NCBI GenBank assembly: GCA_963693285.1
Contig: OY848921.1
Span: 7,577,229-7,641,228 of the forward strand
Origin: Xestospongia muta
Taxonomy: Eukaryota; Porifera; Demospongiae; Haplosclerida; Petrosiidae
Direction of reading: 5' to 3'
Length of the DNA: 64,000 nucleotides
Shown: positions 34,820 through 63,944 of the stretch, one piece after another
Position numbering within the stretch: position 1 is the first letter of the stretch
Layout: the number at the start of each line of letters is the position of its first letter
Notes under the pieces: model-generated
What the model was told of the DNA's origin: nothing
Database searches by the model: none
The model's input: only the letters and a program-made list of their open reading frames with translations
Program-made: the position numbers and the translations under genes

Positions 34820-35395
34820 ATAAAGTAAACTGTTATTGTCTCATATACAATGAATTCATACTGTTAAGATATTATGATATTACAATTCATCACTATACAA
34901 GTATATGTAGCATAGCTAAGAGGCAGTAAGAGCATTAATAGCAAACCTACATACAATGTTTTGTTAAAGTTAATACAATATATACTAAAATTGCTTTAAA
35001 CAGTTAAATTCTATGTGATAGGAAGTTTTAAATTAAAACTATGCGTGTAAAAATAAAGTTTATTTTTCCCATAGTCTTTGATATTCATATATTTGGTATT
35101 CTCATTACTAATTACTTGTTAAAGAAAGGATTTAAAAGTGTTATGTCTATACACTACAAACAAATCATATTAGTTTATAGAGATCTGTCTTGCTTACAAA
35201 GAAATTATCATTATTTGTACTGTAGTCTTATAGAGCAAGTAAATACACACAAGGCAAATAAAATCTTATAAATGAATACATTAGTTCTATGCAAGTGAAC
35301 GGAATTGGCACCCTCTTTAGGAAACATGCTGATTCTACTATTAAAATAAACAATGATGTAATCAGTTATGAGTGGTGTGAGTTGCTGTATCATAC
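34820..35395. other. Spacer after gene J
   Basis: Two small open frames (35041-35271 plus, 35211-35393 minus) without recognisable features; no gene called. Confidence 0.5.
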
Positions 35396-36860
35396 ATCAT
35401 ATTCCTAAAGATCTACCAGTTACTAGTCAGTATTCAACTGTAGACCCAATACAAGAAGATAAACCAGTTAAAAAGAACATTGCTCTATAAGACTATATTA
35501 GAGGTAATGATCATTTTTACAGTCACAGATACCTACTCATCATTATATCATGATTCCTTAAATACCAATATTCTGTCACATAGTGTTCTGATCACACATT
35601 ACATATATGTACATCTAACTTAAGCCCAGTTGGTGATTCAGGGATGTACTCATTATTTGCAGTCACAGATATCTACTCATCATTACATCATTAGGCCTAA
35701 TAATATGTCGTATAACTTTCCCATCACACATTACATATACATATATCTAACACAACACCCATAGTTATATAATGACAATACTCACGTAATCAAATATAGA
35801 TATTATAATTACATAAGACCATGCAATTTCAACAACAATACTATTGATATAGTTACTGTTATTACATTAAAAAAGTTGAGATGTCTGTCAAAACATCAGT
35901 TACTAAACAATAATGAACAAGGTAAATCACTTTGTGATGGCTTTCTAAAAATGACAAGCAGACTTAACAATCAGTTCATAGAGTCAGTCACCTGCATTAT
36001 ACTTAACATTATACATTACAATACTCTACAGACAGTTATCTGTCAATGATAAACATAGAATGTGTATGTTATATCATTTTAAATTGATTTTACAAGAACA
36101 ACAGCATGCAATGTACACAACCTATCATGCATGACTAAGATGTTTTTGAATATTTATACCTAAATGTTATTTTTTAATTCTCATATGTGAATATTACCTT
36201 CCAATTTCATGTCATGTTAATGAAAATAATTCATTTCCTATATATATTGAAGTTTACAAGTGTTATTAGTTATCAACATAACAACTAGTCTCCCAAATAG
36301 AAAAATAAGTTGTTTTCTTTCTCATTGGGGCAGTATCCTATACATAGTGTTCTAAAGTGATAAGTACTTTATACCAGAGTTAAACATATATACATTGTAC
36401 ATATGTAACTCCATCTACTACTCAACTAATTGCTAAGAAACATTAGAACCTTCATTATAATTATCCACTACAACAATTCAGATCAAAAAAATGGCAATGC
36501 TCATAGCTAACATTGAAAATTATTGTAAAGCTTCTCCATTTTCAGATGAATCAAAGGATTTAGACTTGGAGCTGCTTTGATTATAATGTAATGTGCATTA
36601 TATTTGCATGCATTTAGCTAGCTCTTCAGAGAAAATAGATGAGACTAAATAATAACAGGCAATAAATATTATAAAGATAAATTCATCTAATTACACAAAA
36701 TATATTAATATTATTATAACTCCATTCTAAACAGAGATACAGTAACAACATGTAATTATGATGAATAATACTAATGTTAATGACACTTCACTGAACAAAC
36801 AGAAAATGAACAATATCTATACACATCAGTATATATAGTAAATCCTTCTAATAAAAAATA
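35396..36860 (+). pseudogene. J-like and K-like receptor debris
   Basis: Pieces of receptor tails and a TM exon lie out of order. At about 35405-35490, CAGTATTCAACTGTAGACCCAATACAAG resembles the J tail around VYSTVDTIQ. At 35628-35690, GGTGATTCAGGGATGTACTCATTATTTGCAGTCACAGAT resembles the K tail end (GDPGMYSSLALTD). At 36345-36445 there is stalk-exon-like sequence. At 36550-36590, GGATTTAGACTTGGAGCTGC matches the J TM (GFGLG). At 36730-36830 there is J-tail-like sequence (ATGAATAATACTAATGTTAATGAC). All have stops and deletions. It records at least one lost receptor gene between J and K. Confidence 0.6.
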
Positions 36861-37235
36861 ACTTTGTAATGTTTCATGATAATGTAGACATAAACATCAT
36901 AAAAATTATATATAATTCTGTGAGTGTATGAATGCTGCTGCCACTGTTAATGTAGTTCTTAGTTACTTAAACTGATATTATGTAAAACATACCTAATAAT
37001 CAAACAAATAGTATTATTTCTAAATCATAATACCATAATAAACAAAGAATCTGATTATTCTTCAGTTTAAGGATAATATATGATGTCACATGTAATATAC
37101 TTTTCCCTTTAAAAAGTTGACTATGTGTTTATTACATTGTATAAACATTTATTTACTTTGCTCAGAAGTGTATATTATTCCTTCATAACTCCAAGCAATA
37201 GTATACCGTATCTTGTTCACTAATGAAAGCCATAG
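36861..37235. other. Spacer before gene K
   Basis: AT-rich DNA, no coding segment recognised. Confidence 0.5.
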
Positions 37236-37407
37236 AAGTGTCGACAAGTTTATTAAATATTTAACTTCAAAGGATATTGGTTTTGAAGTTCCTGCAGAGT
37301 CAGCAACTACACTACTCATTCTGTATATATTAGCGTACTGTACTACAAGTAATCTGTTTGGTCTCTTTTTGCTGTAGTGTTGGAACTGACCAGCGCAAAT
37401 GAATAGT
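37236..37407 (+). promoter_or_regulatory. Conserved upstream block of gene K
   Basis: About 170 bp, including TTTATTAAATATTTAACTTC and TATATATTAGCGTACTGTAC, is almost the same as 59431-59597 upstream of gene L. Noncoding conservation directly before the start codon suggests promoter plus 5' UTR, though recent duplication alone would also explain it. Confidence 0.5.
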
Positions 37408-39637
37408 ATGGGGAATGTAAAGTATTGTGTGTGTTTATTGATAATTATAACTTATCTAAAACTCAGTTCAAGTTAGTAGTAGTAGCAATAATCATGTTAG
37501 CTATTGTGTTTGCCTTATATCTTTTCATTTGTCTCTTTCAGGTGAATGTACTGGAGGTTATAAAGATGGTTCATTGAAATTATTAAATGGGTCAACAACC
37601 CCTCCACAAAGTGACCAACCCATTCAGATTTGTTTTGGCAATACATGGATTTATATTTGTTATCAATCTACCAATCCATACTATCAATGGGATGACCGAG
37701 AGACTAAAGTTGCTTGCAGACAGTTGGGCTACAAAAGTGTCAGTAAGTGAATAAAAAAATTCAATTACCATAACGATTATTAATTAACTTTATTATATAG
37801 CAAGTTCATCTCGATTACCAGTATTATCATTACCTGATCATGAACTAGGACAAGACATCTATTATGGAATCAGTTGTACTGGTATAGAAAGTAAACTATC
37901 ACATTGTGGCAGTCGTAAATTACTACATCATCAGTGTTCTCAAGTAGCAAGTATACAGTGTTCAAATTCATTAGGTATGAAAGTATTTAGGAAGTATATA
38001 TCATTATCTTCTAATTAGAAAGGGAATCAAATTGTTCCTATGGTGATCTTAGACAAGTAGGATCAACACAGATATTAGAAATATGTATTCATGGTAGATG
38101 GAGAAAACTGTGCTCTAAATTTTGGTCTATAGAACAGACCCAAGTTGTTTGTAGACAACTAAAACAAAGCCCAGGTGAGAATAGTATACTGTGTATAGTT
38201 TGTTATTAGTAGTTAATTTCTGATTTATGCTTTATTTTTCATAAGACACAACAACAGTGATGAATCCTTCAGCAACCACCTTTGAATATCACTTTCATTG
38301 TTCTGGAGAAGAAAATTCTCTCATTGACTGTATTTTAACACCACTAGACAATTCATATTGTGGTGATGCATTAAACAACACAAACTATAAATGTTCAGGT
38401 ACAGATGAGATAATTAAATGGTCAATCTAAGCCAAAGAAACTCCATACTCTATTGTGTGTTATATAGACTTCTACTATATTAGTAAACACAGTTAGTCTG
38501 GATCCTATAAGCCCTATAAACATGTAGATTCTATGGGCCATACCTTATACATTAAAATAATCTTTAACAAAAGTGATGCATTTTATGTACAATTTGGACA
38601 ATTCATTCTCACTCTATAGACTTGCAGACTACAGCCTCCTCAACAACAACTCTAAGTACAACAATCATGAGTCCTACTAGTACTGTAGTACCTGTAACTG
38701 TGTTACAACAGACCCAATCAGTAACTGGATGGATTGGTGGGTTTATTCTAGGAGCTGTAGTTGGTGGTGTAGTAGTGGCAGTACTTCTTTTACTGGTTGT
38801 AATGATTGTATTGAAGAGAAGACAAAAAGAAAATACAAGGTAAGTACTAAACTACATATATACCTGCTATATCTTTAAGATTATGCTTAATTAAAGTTAT
38901 CAGATCAAGCTATAGCCACATTCATTGACATTATTTCCTGTTATTCATTTACTATCATACTATGTACTATAATACTATCATACTATGTATTATAGTACTA
39001 TCATACTATGTACTATAGTACTATCATACTGTGTACTATAATACTATCATACTATGTACTATAGTACTATCATACTATGTACTATAGTACTATCATACTG
39101 TGTACTATAATACTATCATACTATGTACCATAGTACTATCATACTATGTTAAGTATATTGATATTACTGATACATTATATCACATAGGGAAACGACATCA
39201 GACAGAGATTATAATCAATCCAGAAACATATATGTAGAAAACACTGAAGTTGAGACTCAATTAGAACATCCTTACTTCACTCTAGAGCCAACTTGACCCG
39301 CAATATTTATGAAATGCCAGAGTCACCCAATACTGCTACCACAGATCCAGCTGTCATCACAGGAGAATATTGTTATGCCACAAATGATAATATCGAAAAC
39401 CCTCCAGATTACTTTTATGCCTATGCAAGAGCACCTAATCAAGAAAGTAGCAATAATCCTACTGTAAGTCAACCTTCTCTAGAAGACTCAGGTTATCACA
39501 AGACAAAACATACTCAACGAAGTAACGTACCACCTGACAATACATACTCTGTGGTAGGACGAAAATCCACTTCAAGTCCAGCTGGTGATCCAGGAATGTA
39601 CTCGTCACTTGCATTAACAGATACTTCTCGTCATTGA
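37408..39637 (+). CDS. Receptor K: SRCR-SRCR-TM without FN3
   Basis: Predicted 439 aa. Exons: 37408-37471 (signal peptide MGNVKYCVCLLIIITYLKLSS; chosen because gene L starts at the same place although K has an earlier ATG at 37399), 37542-37742 and 37801-37974 (SRCR1), 38019-38174 and 38246-38398 (SRCR2), 38620-38839 (Thr-rich stalk and TM, WIGGFILGAVVGGVVVAVLLLLVVMIV), 39286-39637 (tail). Only 221 bp separate SRCR2 from the stalk exon, so FN3 is genuinely absent. The tail has IYEMP, YCYATN, YSVV and MYSSL. A second acceptor at 39187 would give a different, shorter tail stopping at 39296. Likely a surface receptor; ligand unknown. Confidence 0.82.
38948..39150. repeat. 23-bp minisatellite in last intron of gene K
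   Basis: About nine copies of a unit near TACTATCATACTATGTACTATAG, differing at a few positions, located between the TM exon and the tail acceptors. Confidence 0.85.
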
Positions 39638-41360
39638 CATCATTTTCTTTAATATATTATTTTATTGCATAGCTTTCCCATCACACATTACATATTAGTC
39701 TGTCCACCTTGTTAACACAAGTAATTATAAATACTCATGTACTAAAATTTGGATCAATTTGATATATGACATTTAATATAGCACACATTACCAATCATTA
39801 ACAGTATAGTAACACTGTATGTGTTAGTGGTTATTTTGACCAATAGAATCCCTACTATATAGTAAGAAGTTGTATTGTTGATATGGTAACTCATGTATGG
39901 GTGTACTGTCATTAGCTTTTGTCTACATTTGGTGATGTATTGTAAATATATTATAAAGAGGGTTTCTTTTAACCTTATTACACAATAGTCCAACCTAGAT
40001 CACACTATTATGTGTTACCACAATATTAAATAAAAAATGATCAAAATATGAACAGATACAGCAATAATACTAATTACATAATGTACACCGTCAAAATATG
40101 TACCTAAGGTTGTTTATATCTCAAGTACTGAAGATTACCTCAATTAGGAATTTAAATGATCAATTTTATATTTATGTTAAGTAACATAAATGGCCATAAT
40201 AAATTGAGAATAATAAGAGGTTATTTTAACCTGTTACTTTCTTGTATCAACTATGAGTATATTATAAAATTATAGTACTACAGTTATCTTTATTATGAAA
40301 TGAATCAAATTTATTTTTAGTAGGTTTTATTAGTACTACAGATTAGTGATCTTGTTACTTATATAGTATATATACAATGATATGTAGAATGTAAACAAGT
40401 TGTAATTTGATAAAGGGATAGTTTTATACAACTTATAATGAGGAAATGGTAATGTCCCTGACGAGACATCAAGATTGTAATAATATAACTTTACATAGTG
40501 GGTATAAATGGTAACAGATGATGTAACTAGGATGGCTAATAATAGAAAATGTTACTATTATAAACAACAAACGCTTACAATGTCATCATAATAATACGTC
40601 AGCTAACTAATGTAACATCTTTGTCTTTAAAACACACATAGTCACTACACACCAAAGCCTGTAAAAGACAAAAATTCTTTAATAGTTGACATAATAACTC
40701 AGCATAACCTCATAACAACAACAATACTAGTTTGAACGTTAACTTATATATCATAATACTCATGTTTCAATAACAAAATATATTATCAACACTAGTACAC
40801 ATCGGGAAACCCAGATGTCATTGAATGAAATAACTAAAAGGTAGGAGTTAGTCCAGAACACTTCACAAAAGGAGGGATAATGGCTATATATAGGGTTCTG
40901 AAGAACTGTCTGTAGAGTACATGCCAAATGTTCTAATAGCCAACGGGCAATACCCACTATTCTTAGCCAACTGCCAATCAATATACATATGTTTACCACT
41001 AGTAACAGATTTGTAGACAGTTAGTCCAGTCTTAATAAAATTATTATTTTAACGATTTTGTAGTACTACATAAAAATAAAGAACACAGGGGTAGCTAGCC
41101 ACACCCCTCTGAATCACCTTTGCTAAGGAATTAGTGTTATTCTGTAAAATCACATCATTTGTTGATAGTAATAAAGAAGATACAGTTAAAGTTGAAAGGT
41201 AAACAGAAGCCACACAACTCCTGTATGAAATTTCTATCCACTGATACTTTGACTTAATATACAATATTTTTGGAAGAATACCACTAGTCTTCTAGTATGA
41301 TTGTCAACTGAATGTGTACATGTACATGTTGTGGGTATGTGATCACATGACTGGTCACAT
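39638..41360. other. Intergenic DNA after gene K
   Basis: AT-rich. Small open frames on the minus strand (39754-39993, 40760-40999, 41049-41264) show no domain. Nothing else seen. Confidence 0.5.
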
Positions 41361-41372
41361 GACTTACCTTCC

Positions 41373-41796
<424 letters not shown>

Positions 41797-42525
41797 TTGT
41801 GATTTAAGGAATAATAACTGTAACATAGAGAAAATAAAATGATTTTGTTATTATTTATTGTGCATAGTGGAGTTTTAAGGTCGTCTCTTTAATACCTTTA
41901 CTAATTGAATAATTCTTTAGATTCTCTTCAGTTACACAATAAACAACTAAGTCTTCAGAGCGGACAACCAGTAGAACACAGAGACATAATTGAATTGGAT
42001 TGTATTAATGAATGAGATAAGTCAGAGGAATGTAAAATTAAGACTTCCTCTAACTTTTGAGGTACTGTAGTAAGAAAAACAAAACACAAATTAATTTACT
42101 ATAAAACATATGAAGGAAGCATGAAGGAAATATGCATATACACACACAACAAATATGTCATGCATTAATAACTAACATTACACCACTATTAGTGATTACG
42201 GTGTTGTTGACATTACCTAATGTAGTGTTGCATTGGACAACACAACGGCCACATTGGACATAATAGTGACTGTGAGTGTGAAATAGTGGAGAGGAGATTG
42301 ACCCTATTTTTTTCCCTAGTAAATTAAAAAGGTTATAAATAAATACTGATATTCTAAAATAATATTATAATTATGTTATAATTATTAGATATTAATAATT
42401 TGATATAGTTTCAAATTTGTAACATTATATTACATTAAATATCTTTACACTTGACTTGGATACATGTTAACAAATTTGATATCAACTAACATCTGTCATA
42501 TGTAACAAATACATCATCTAAAATA
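41797..42525. other. AT-rich spacer
   Basis: No coding segment or named repeat recognised. Confidence 0.5.
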
Positions 42526-42680
42526 AACAACATGACAAGAGAGACATCTATAGCTACAAATATACAAGATAACAAGGGAGACCACCTATAGCTACAAATA
42601 ATACATGAGACATCTATAGCTACAAACTTACAACATAATAGGGGAGACACCTATAGCTATAAATAGATTAACAATATAAG
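42526..42680. repeat. Diverged tandem repeat around CTATAGCTACAAATA
   Basis: Four imperfect copies of about 38 bp built on GAGACATCTATAGCTACAAATATACAA, just past the 3' end of BRIP1. Confidence 0.7.
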
Positions 42681-42767
42681 GAAGGCCTGAATATAAAGGT
42701 ATTTTAGTACTGCACACATAGTAATAGTAAATATTCCATTATAAGACAATGTAATATATCCAAGTAA

Positions 42768-52158
<9,391 letters not shown>

Positions 52159-52241
52159 CTTCAAAGATAGAAGGCGTGGCTATTGTATTATAGGCGTGGC
52201 TCAAGCTTGTTTCTAGTTAAAGTCAGTTTAGGAACTAACTT
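52159..52241. promoter_or_regulatory. Short divergent promoter between BRIP1 and SLC13
   Basis: Only 83 bp lie between the BRIP1 start codon (52158, minus) and the SLC13 start codon (52242, plus). It includes a repeated GGCGTGGCT block (GCGTGGCTATTG and GCGTGGCTCAAG) but no TATA. The genes must share this bidirectional promoter or have 5' ends that overlap. Confidence 0.6.
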
Positions 52242-58991
<6,750 letters not shown>

Positions 58992-59063
58992 ACAGAATAA
59001 GCTAATATTATGACAGTTTTTTCAAACATGTACAACATATACAGTTGTTGTTTTGAAATTTTT

Positions 59064-59069
59064 AATAAA
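59064..59069 (+). terminator. Possible SLC13 polyadenylation signal
   Basis: AATAAA 73 bp after the stop codon within AATAAAATAAACC. Confidence 0.45.
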
Positions 59070-59430
59070 ATAAACCATTGCAATAATTATAGTGCATTAT
59101 CTTTACTTAACGGATGCATGTCAAGATTAATGTGTTAAATTTATATATGAACTAAAACAGTGAGTACAAACTAACAAAACTATTTAATACTTGAAAGTGT
59201 TGTTTTGAAAATTTATCATTAAAATAAACATTATATAGTGAAAGCTATTGAGGTTGCATTAAACTGATATGACACATGATGTGTCATGAACAATAACAGT
59301 GTGTACTTGAATTAAGGTTCCATTCCTATGTCAATAAAATTGTATGCTGTATCCAGTTTTACTCCAGCCAGTGCAAAACTGATTATTATAATGTAAGGAG
59401 TGTGAACAGATGTGTGTGTCAATTCAGTGT

Positions 59431-59597
59431 ATACAAGTTTATTAAATATTTAACTTCAAAAGGATATTGGTTTGGAAGTTCCTGCAGAGTCAGCAACCAC
59501 ACTGTTTATTCTGTATATATTAGCGTACTGTACTACAAGTAATCTGTTTAGTCTCTTCTTACTGTAGTGTTGGAACTGACCATCACAACTGAATATT
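59431..59597 (+). promoter_or_regulatory. Conserved upstream block of gene L
   Basis: Counterpart of 37236-37407 before gene K, nearly the same sequence (for example TTAACTTCAAAAGGATATTGG). Ends directly at the start codon. Confidence 0.5.
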
Positions 59598-61504
59598 ATG
59601 AGGAACTTGATGTATTGTATGTGTTTACTGACAATTATATCTTTTTTAAAACTCAGTTCAAGTGAGTAGTAGCAATAATCATGTTAGCTATTGTGTTTGC
59701 CTTATACCTTTTGATTTGTCTCTTTCAGGTGAATGTACTGGTGGTTATAAAGATGGTTCATTGAAATTATTAAATGGGTCAACAAACTCTTCACAAAATG
59801 GCCAACCCATTCAGATTTGTTTTGGCAATACGTGGATTTATATTTGTTATCAATCTGTCAATCCATATTATAAATGGGATGAACGAGACACTGTAGTTGC
59901 TTGCAGACAGTTGGGCTACAAAAGTGGCAGTAAGTGAATAAAAAATTAAATTACCATAACTATTATTAATTAACTTTATTATATAGCAGGTTCATTTCGA
60001 CTACCGGTATCATCACCTGAACCAGGACAAGACATCTATTATGGAACCAGTTGTACTGGTATAGAAAGTAAACTGTCAGATTGTGGCAGTCGTAAATTAC
60101 TACATCGTCAGTGTTCTCAAGTAGCAAGTGTACAGTGTTCAAATTCATTAGGTATGAAAGTATTTAGGAAGTATATATCATTATCTTCTAATTAGAAAGG
60201 GAATCAAACTGTTCCTATGGTGATCTTAGACAAATAGGATCAACACAGATATTAGAAATATGTATTCATGGTAGATGGAGAAAACTGTGCTCTAAATTTT
60301 GGTCTATAGAACAGACTCAAGTTGTTTGTAGACAACTAAAACAAAGCCCAGGTAGGAATAGTATATCACACTGTGTATAGTTTGTTGTCAGTAATTAATT
60401 TTTGATTTATGCTTTATTTTTCATAAGACACAACAACAGTGAGAAACCCTTCAGCAACCAACTTTGAATATCACTTTCATTGTTCTGGAGAAGAAAATTC
60501 TCTCACTGACTGTGTTATAACATCACTAGACAGTTTATCTTGTGGTAATGCATTGGACAACACATACTATAACTGTTCAGGTCATTAATCATTATAGTAA
60601 TGCTTGATATCCTTTTACATGTATATATTGAAATATTAGGCAAATATTAAAAAAATAAAAAAATATTAAAATGTTAGGCAAATAGCTATATGTGATGTAA
60701 TCATAAACGTTCCTTTACCTTTATAGAATTAGAAGATAGAGAATCAATGATCTTTACAATGCAGCAAAGCCAAATACAAATATGTCCATCAACTACACAG
60801 CCATCAGTTGTACCAACAATACAAGCAGCTATACAAACATTTGATACAGTCTCTCTTATTATTGGAGTAATCATTGGATTTGGTCTTGGAATAGCTCTTG
60901 TTATCATAATATGCATTATAATTATGTGTGTTTTGTCAGCTCTTAAGAGAAACAAGATGAGATTAAGTGATAACACTCAACACGACACAAGGTAAAATTA
61001 GCTGAATATAATATTATACATAAATCTACACATAATACACTGTAAAAGATTGTATTTGATAGAGAACATTTAAGTTATATATATTTATAGAAATAAGTAT
61101 ACAGTTTATAAAGTATGTCAATATAGTCAACCATATGATACTGTACTAGAGAGGTTGTTTGTACTTGACTACTATTATCTATCTCTTGCTCATGGCTTCT
61201 ACTATTTGGTAATATACTACATATTACAAATTATAATATATTACTTTTTGGCTTTATATATTAGTTATTATGGTTTGGCCTAGTTTTGGTCAACTTAATA
61301 TTGTATTACACTTTGTATTGATGAAACCATAGCAACTAGAACTTGGTTGAGATGTCACAATGCTTTTTAATTATATACAATTTTCTATAATAATATTATC
61401 TTTATATTTCCAATTAATATAGGGATATGTCTCCACCTTTAAAGACTAATGAGAATGTTGCATATGCAACTTCAATAGAGATAAACCTAAACCTACATCA
61501 CTAA
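59598..61504 (+). CDS. Receptor L: K-type ectodomain with J-type TM, short tail
   Basis: Predicted 361 aa, all frames open. Exons: 59598-59661 (signal peptide MRNLMYCMCLLTIISFLKLS), 59729-59929 and 59987-60151 (SRCR1), 60196-60351 and 60428-60580 (SRCR2), 60727-60991 (stalk and TM), 61423-61504 (tail). The first five exons and their introns are close copies of K. The TM exon instead matches J: LIIGVIIGFGLGIALVIIICIIIMCVLSALKRNKMRL against J's GGVIGFGLG...MCILSALKKEKMNL. The tail after the TM exon is only about 26 residues, with one Tyr (NVAYATSI) and no NPxY, so L may be a decoy or paired receptor; a more distal tail exon cannot be excluded. Confidence 0.82.
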
Positions 61505-63011
61505 CACTATTGTAATACAGTTTACTTAAGACCTTACCTTTGTTTATTGTTATACAGATGGACCTGTTAATTAGTGTTAATGTGTTAATTAGACCTTATC
61601 ATATTTAGTCTATACTTCTTTGTTGCCTGGTTACCTTGCTCTTGTTTATTGTTCTTTTATATTGTTCTTTGTTTGTAAACTCTATTTAAGTTCTGTATTT
61701 TGTTATATGCTTTTATGCTATGTGCTTTGTGTTAAGTCAAAGTTGAGAACATGGAACTCTCTGTTGGTACAGTCGTTGCATTACACTATAATATGTTGTG
61801 TTGAACAAGAGACTGCAGTATATGATATTTTATTTAATGGATTCATTGTTAGTTCAGTATTGAGCAACAGATACTAACAGCTTAAATTTGGATATTACTC
61901 TAGGTAAGTAAAATCTGTTAACTATTGCAAATTAGTTATTTTAATTGATATTATAATTATTCATTCATTCATTCATTCATTGGTATGTTTGTTTCAACCT
62001 CTTTTTAATATTATTATAATACAATTAATATTGTAGATAGTAGCAATACAATGTACTTATGAGGATAACTATACTTTACAATAACTATTGATTGCATTGG
62101 TATTTCCCATTAAGGCTGTAAAGCTGAAAATGCTTAAAAGGATATATTGCTAATTCACAATGGAATTAACATTCTGTATAGATATTGGAAGTGGTTAATA
62201 TAGGGACAAGTACAGACGTCTGTCAAATACATACCACTATCTGTTATACAATAGCTGATTTGATGGACATACAAGTGCAGTCCCTCTCTACCTTTGTACT
62301 GTGGACCAATCAATGACCAAGTGATAACACGTGCAACTCTGTTTGTTTTTTAATTTATGACTATTACATCTTCAATTAACTTTCTTTGTATCTTTCCAAA
62401 CCACTCTCTTACTTCTGTGTCTTAGTCACATGCTTTGAGAAGCTACACAGTTGTTTTGCTCAATCAGTTAATCTTCTCTCTTTCCAAGTTTCTCTAAATT
62501 ATATCATTTAATGTTGTACATCAATAGGAATAGCAGCCATAATAGAATATATATTAACATTCAAATCTTCAATCTCAGAGAAATCTTAGCAGATAGCTTG
62601 TTGCAACAGTAATACCATCAAAACAACTTGTTTTAGAATTTTTGCTTACTTGTTTTGGTGGATATTTATGTACATTAACATTTTTGAGTCTTGAGCCTAG
62701 TTTAGTCAATTTTAACAATGGATGCTCTACTGAAGAAATCTATTGTTATTGTACACAATACAAAGCAGTATAATGTAGTTTCTTTTCCTTTTACCAATAT
62801 ATTGTTTAACATGAAAATAAAAAGGGGGTTTCTTTAAGAAAAGAAAGTATTAGTATTTTAATCAATCACACAAAAATAAAGTCGCTGGTCAAAGTGTATA
62901 AATGTACAAGATTCCTTGTGTATAGTCATAACACTTGACCAAGCAAACAAAAAAGCAAAAAACAGTCAAGCAGTAATATAACATTCAGAATACACACATC
63001 ATTTTGAGACA
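61505..63011. other. Intergenic DNA before the Kunitz gene
   Basis: Contains an ATTC microsatellite (61955-61982) and an unremarkable open frame (61620-61877). No gene or RNA recognised. Confidence 0.5.
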
Positions 63012-63944
63012 TCAGGGACTAACACAAAGTTTGTGGTTCCAACAATGAAAGGTGTTTAGACCAACATCTTGAGGTTGAATCTACACAATTAAATAAACCG
63101 TAATAACTATGAATATACACTAATGATTAAATCGTATTACATACCATATTGTACACCCTAAGAAAAGTCCTATGAACACAACGACCCCATATCTTCATAC
63201 ACCTCTCATCTAATGGATTTTCACACTCTTGAGGACAAGAGGGAGGCAACTGAGGGAATGGTAACATGTTGAATGAATAGTAGCAAGCCCAACAATTAGT
63301 AATAGTACAATTGTTTGATTTACAGTCAAGACCAGATGACATAGGTCTAAATAATACAATTATGTAAGTTAGTGGAAGAGAGGGTTAAAAACTATTTGCA
63401 CTAGTAACTTACATGGAACAGATGGCATATCTTTTAACTTTGCAGAACTCATGACTACATGTTGGAGGGCAACCTATCACAACATAAGACATAACAGAGA
63501 GCACATTAATAATCAGAGTATAACTTATAAATTATTTTATTTGTTTTTTTACTGACTTGAACATTGTTGTTGACATTCATGTAGAGTGAAAAAGTTATTA
63601 TCGTTGGCAAAGCAACCTCCATAAATAAAATATTCACATTTCTGGCTGGTAGCATTATAAAAGTATCGTGGAAAAGAGCCACGACACGGACCAGTTAATG
63701 CAGGTTGATGACATTGACTAATATGTTTTCCTACCCGAGTACACAAAGATTATAAATGCCTAAAATTACAGAACCATACTTGGGCAATTAATAGGATGGA
63801 CACAGCGATTTCGGTCTTCATCAATAATTTGTCCTGGTGGACAACCACATCCTGGTACATTGCCATCACAAAATACATCTGGATTAGAACATGTTTTTGG
63901 ACAAGTACGACTTTGTTGATACACTTGACCATCAATAGAGCAAT
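63012..63944 (-). CDS. TIL/Kunitz protease-inhibitor-like protein, 5' end outside window
   Basis: Minus-strand exons, right to left: 63944-63780 (TIL-like module: QVYQQSRTCPKTC, then CGCPPGQIIDEDRNRCV), 63730-63557 (complete Kunitz domain with six Cys: CHQPALTGPCRGSFPRYF, then CEYFIYGGCF and CQQQC), 63473-63413 (CPPTCSHEFCKVKRYAIC, a small Cys-rich repeat), 63346-63145 (more Cys-rich repeats: LDCKSNNCTITNCWACYY, CPQECENPLDERC) and 63080-63012 (CWNHKLCVSP, stop). Phases match at all joins. The residue after Kunitz Cys2 is Arg, expected for inhibition of trypsin-like proteases. Likely a secreted multi-domain inhibitor; the start and signal peptide lie beyond 64000. Confidence 0.82.

Noticed and set aside
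38948..39150. CRISPR array
   Set aside because: Repeats are directly adjacent with no unique spacers, and lie in a eukaryotic intron.
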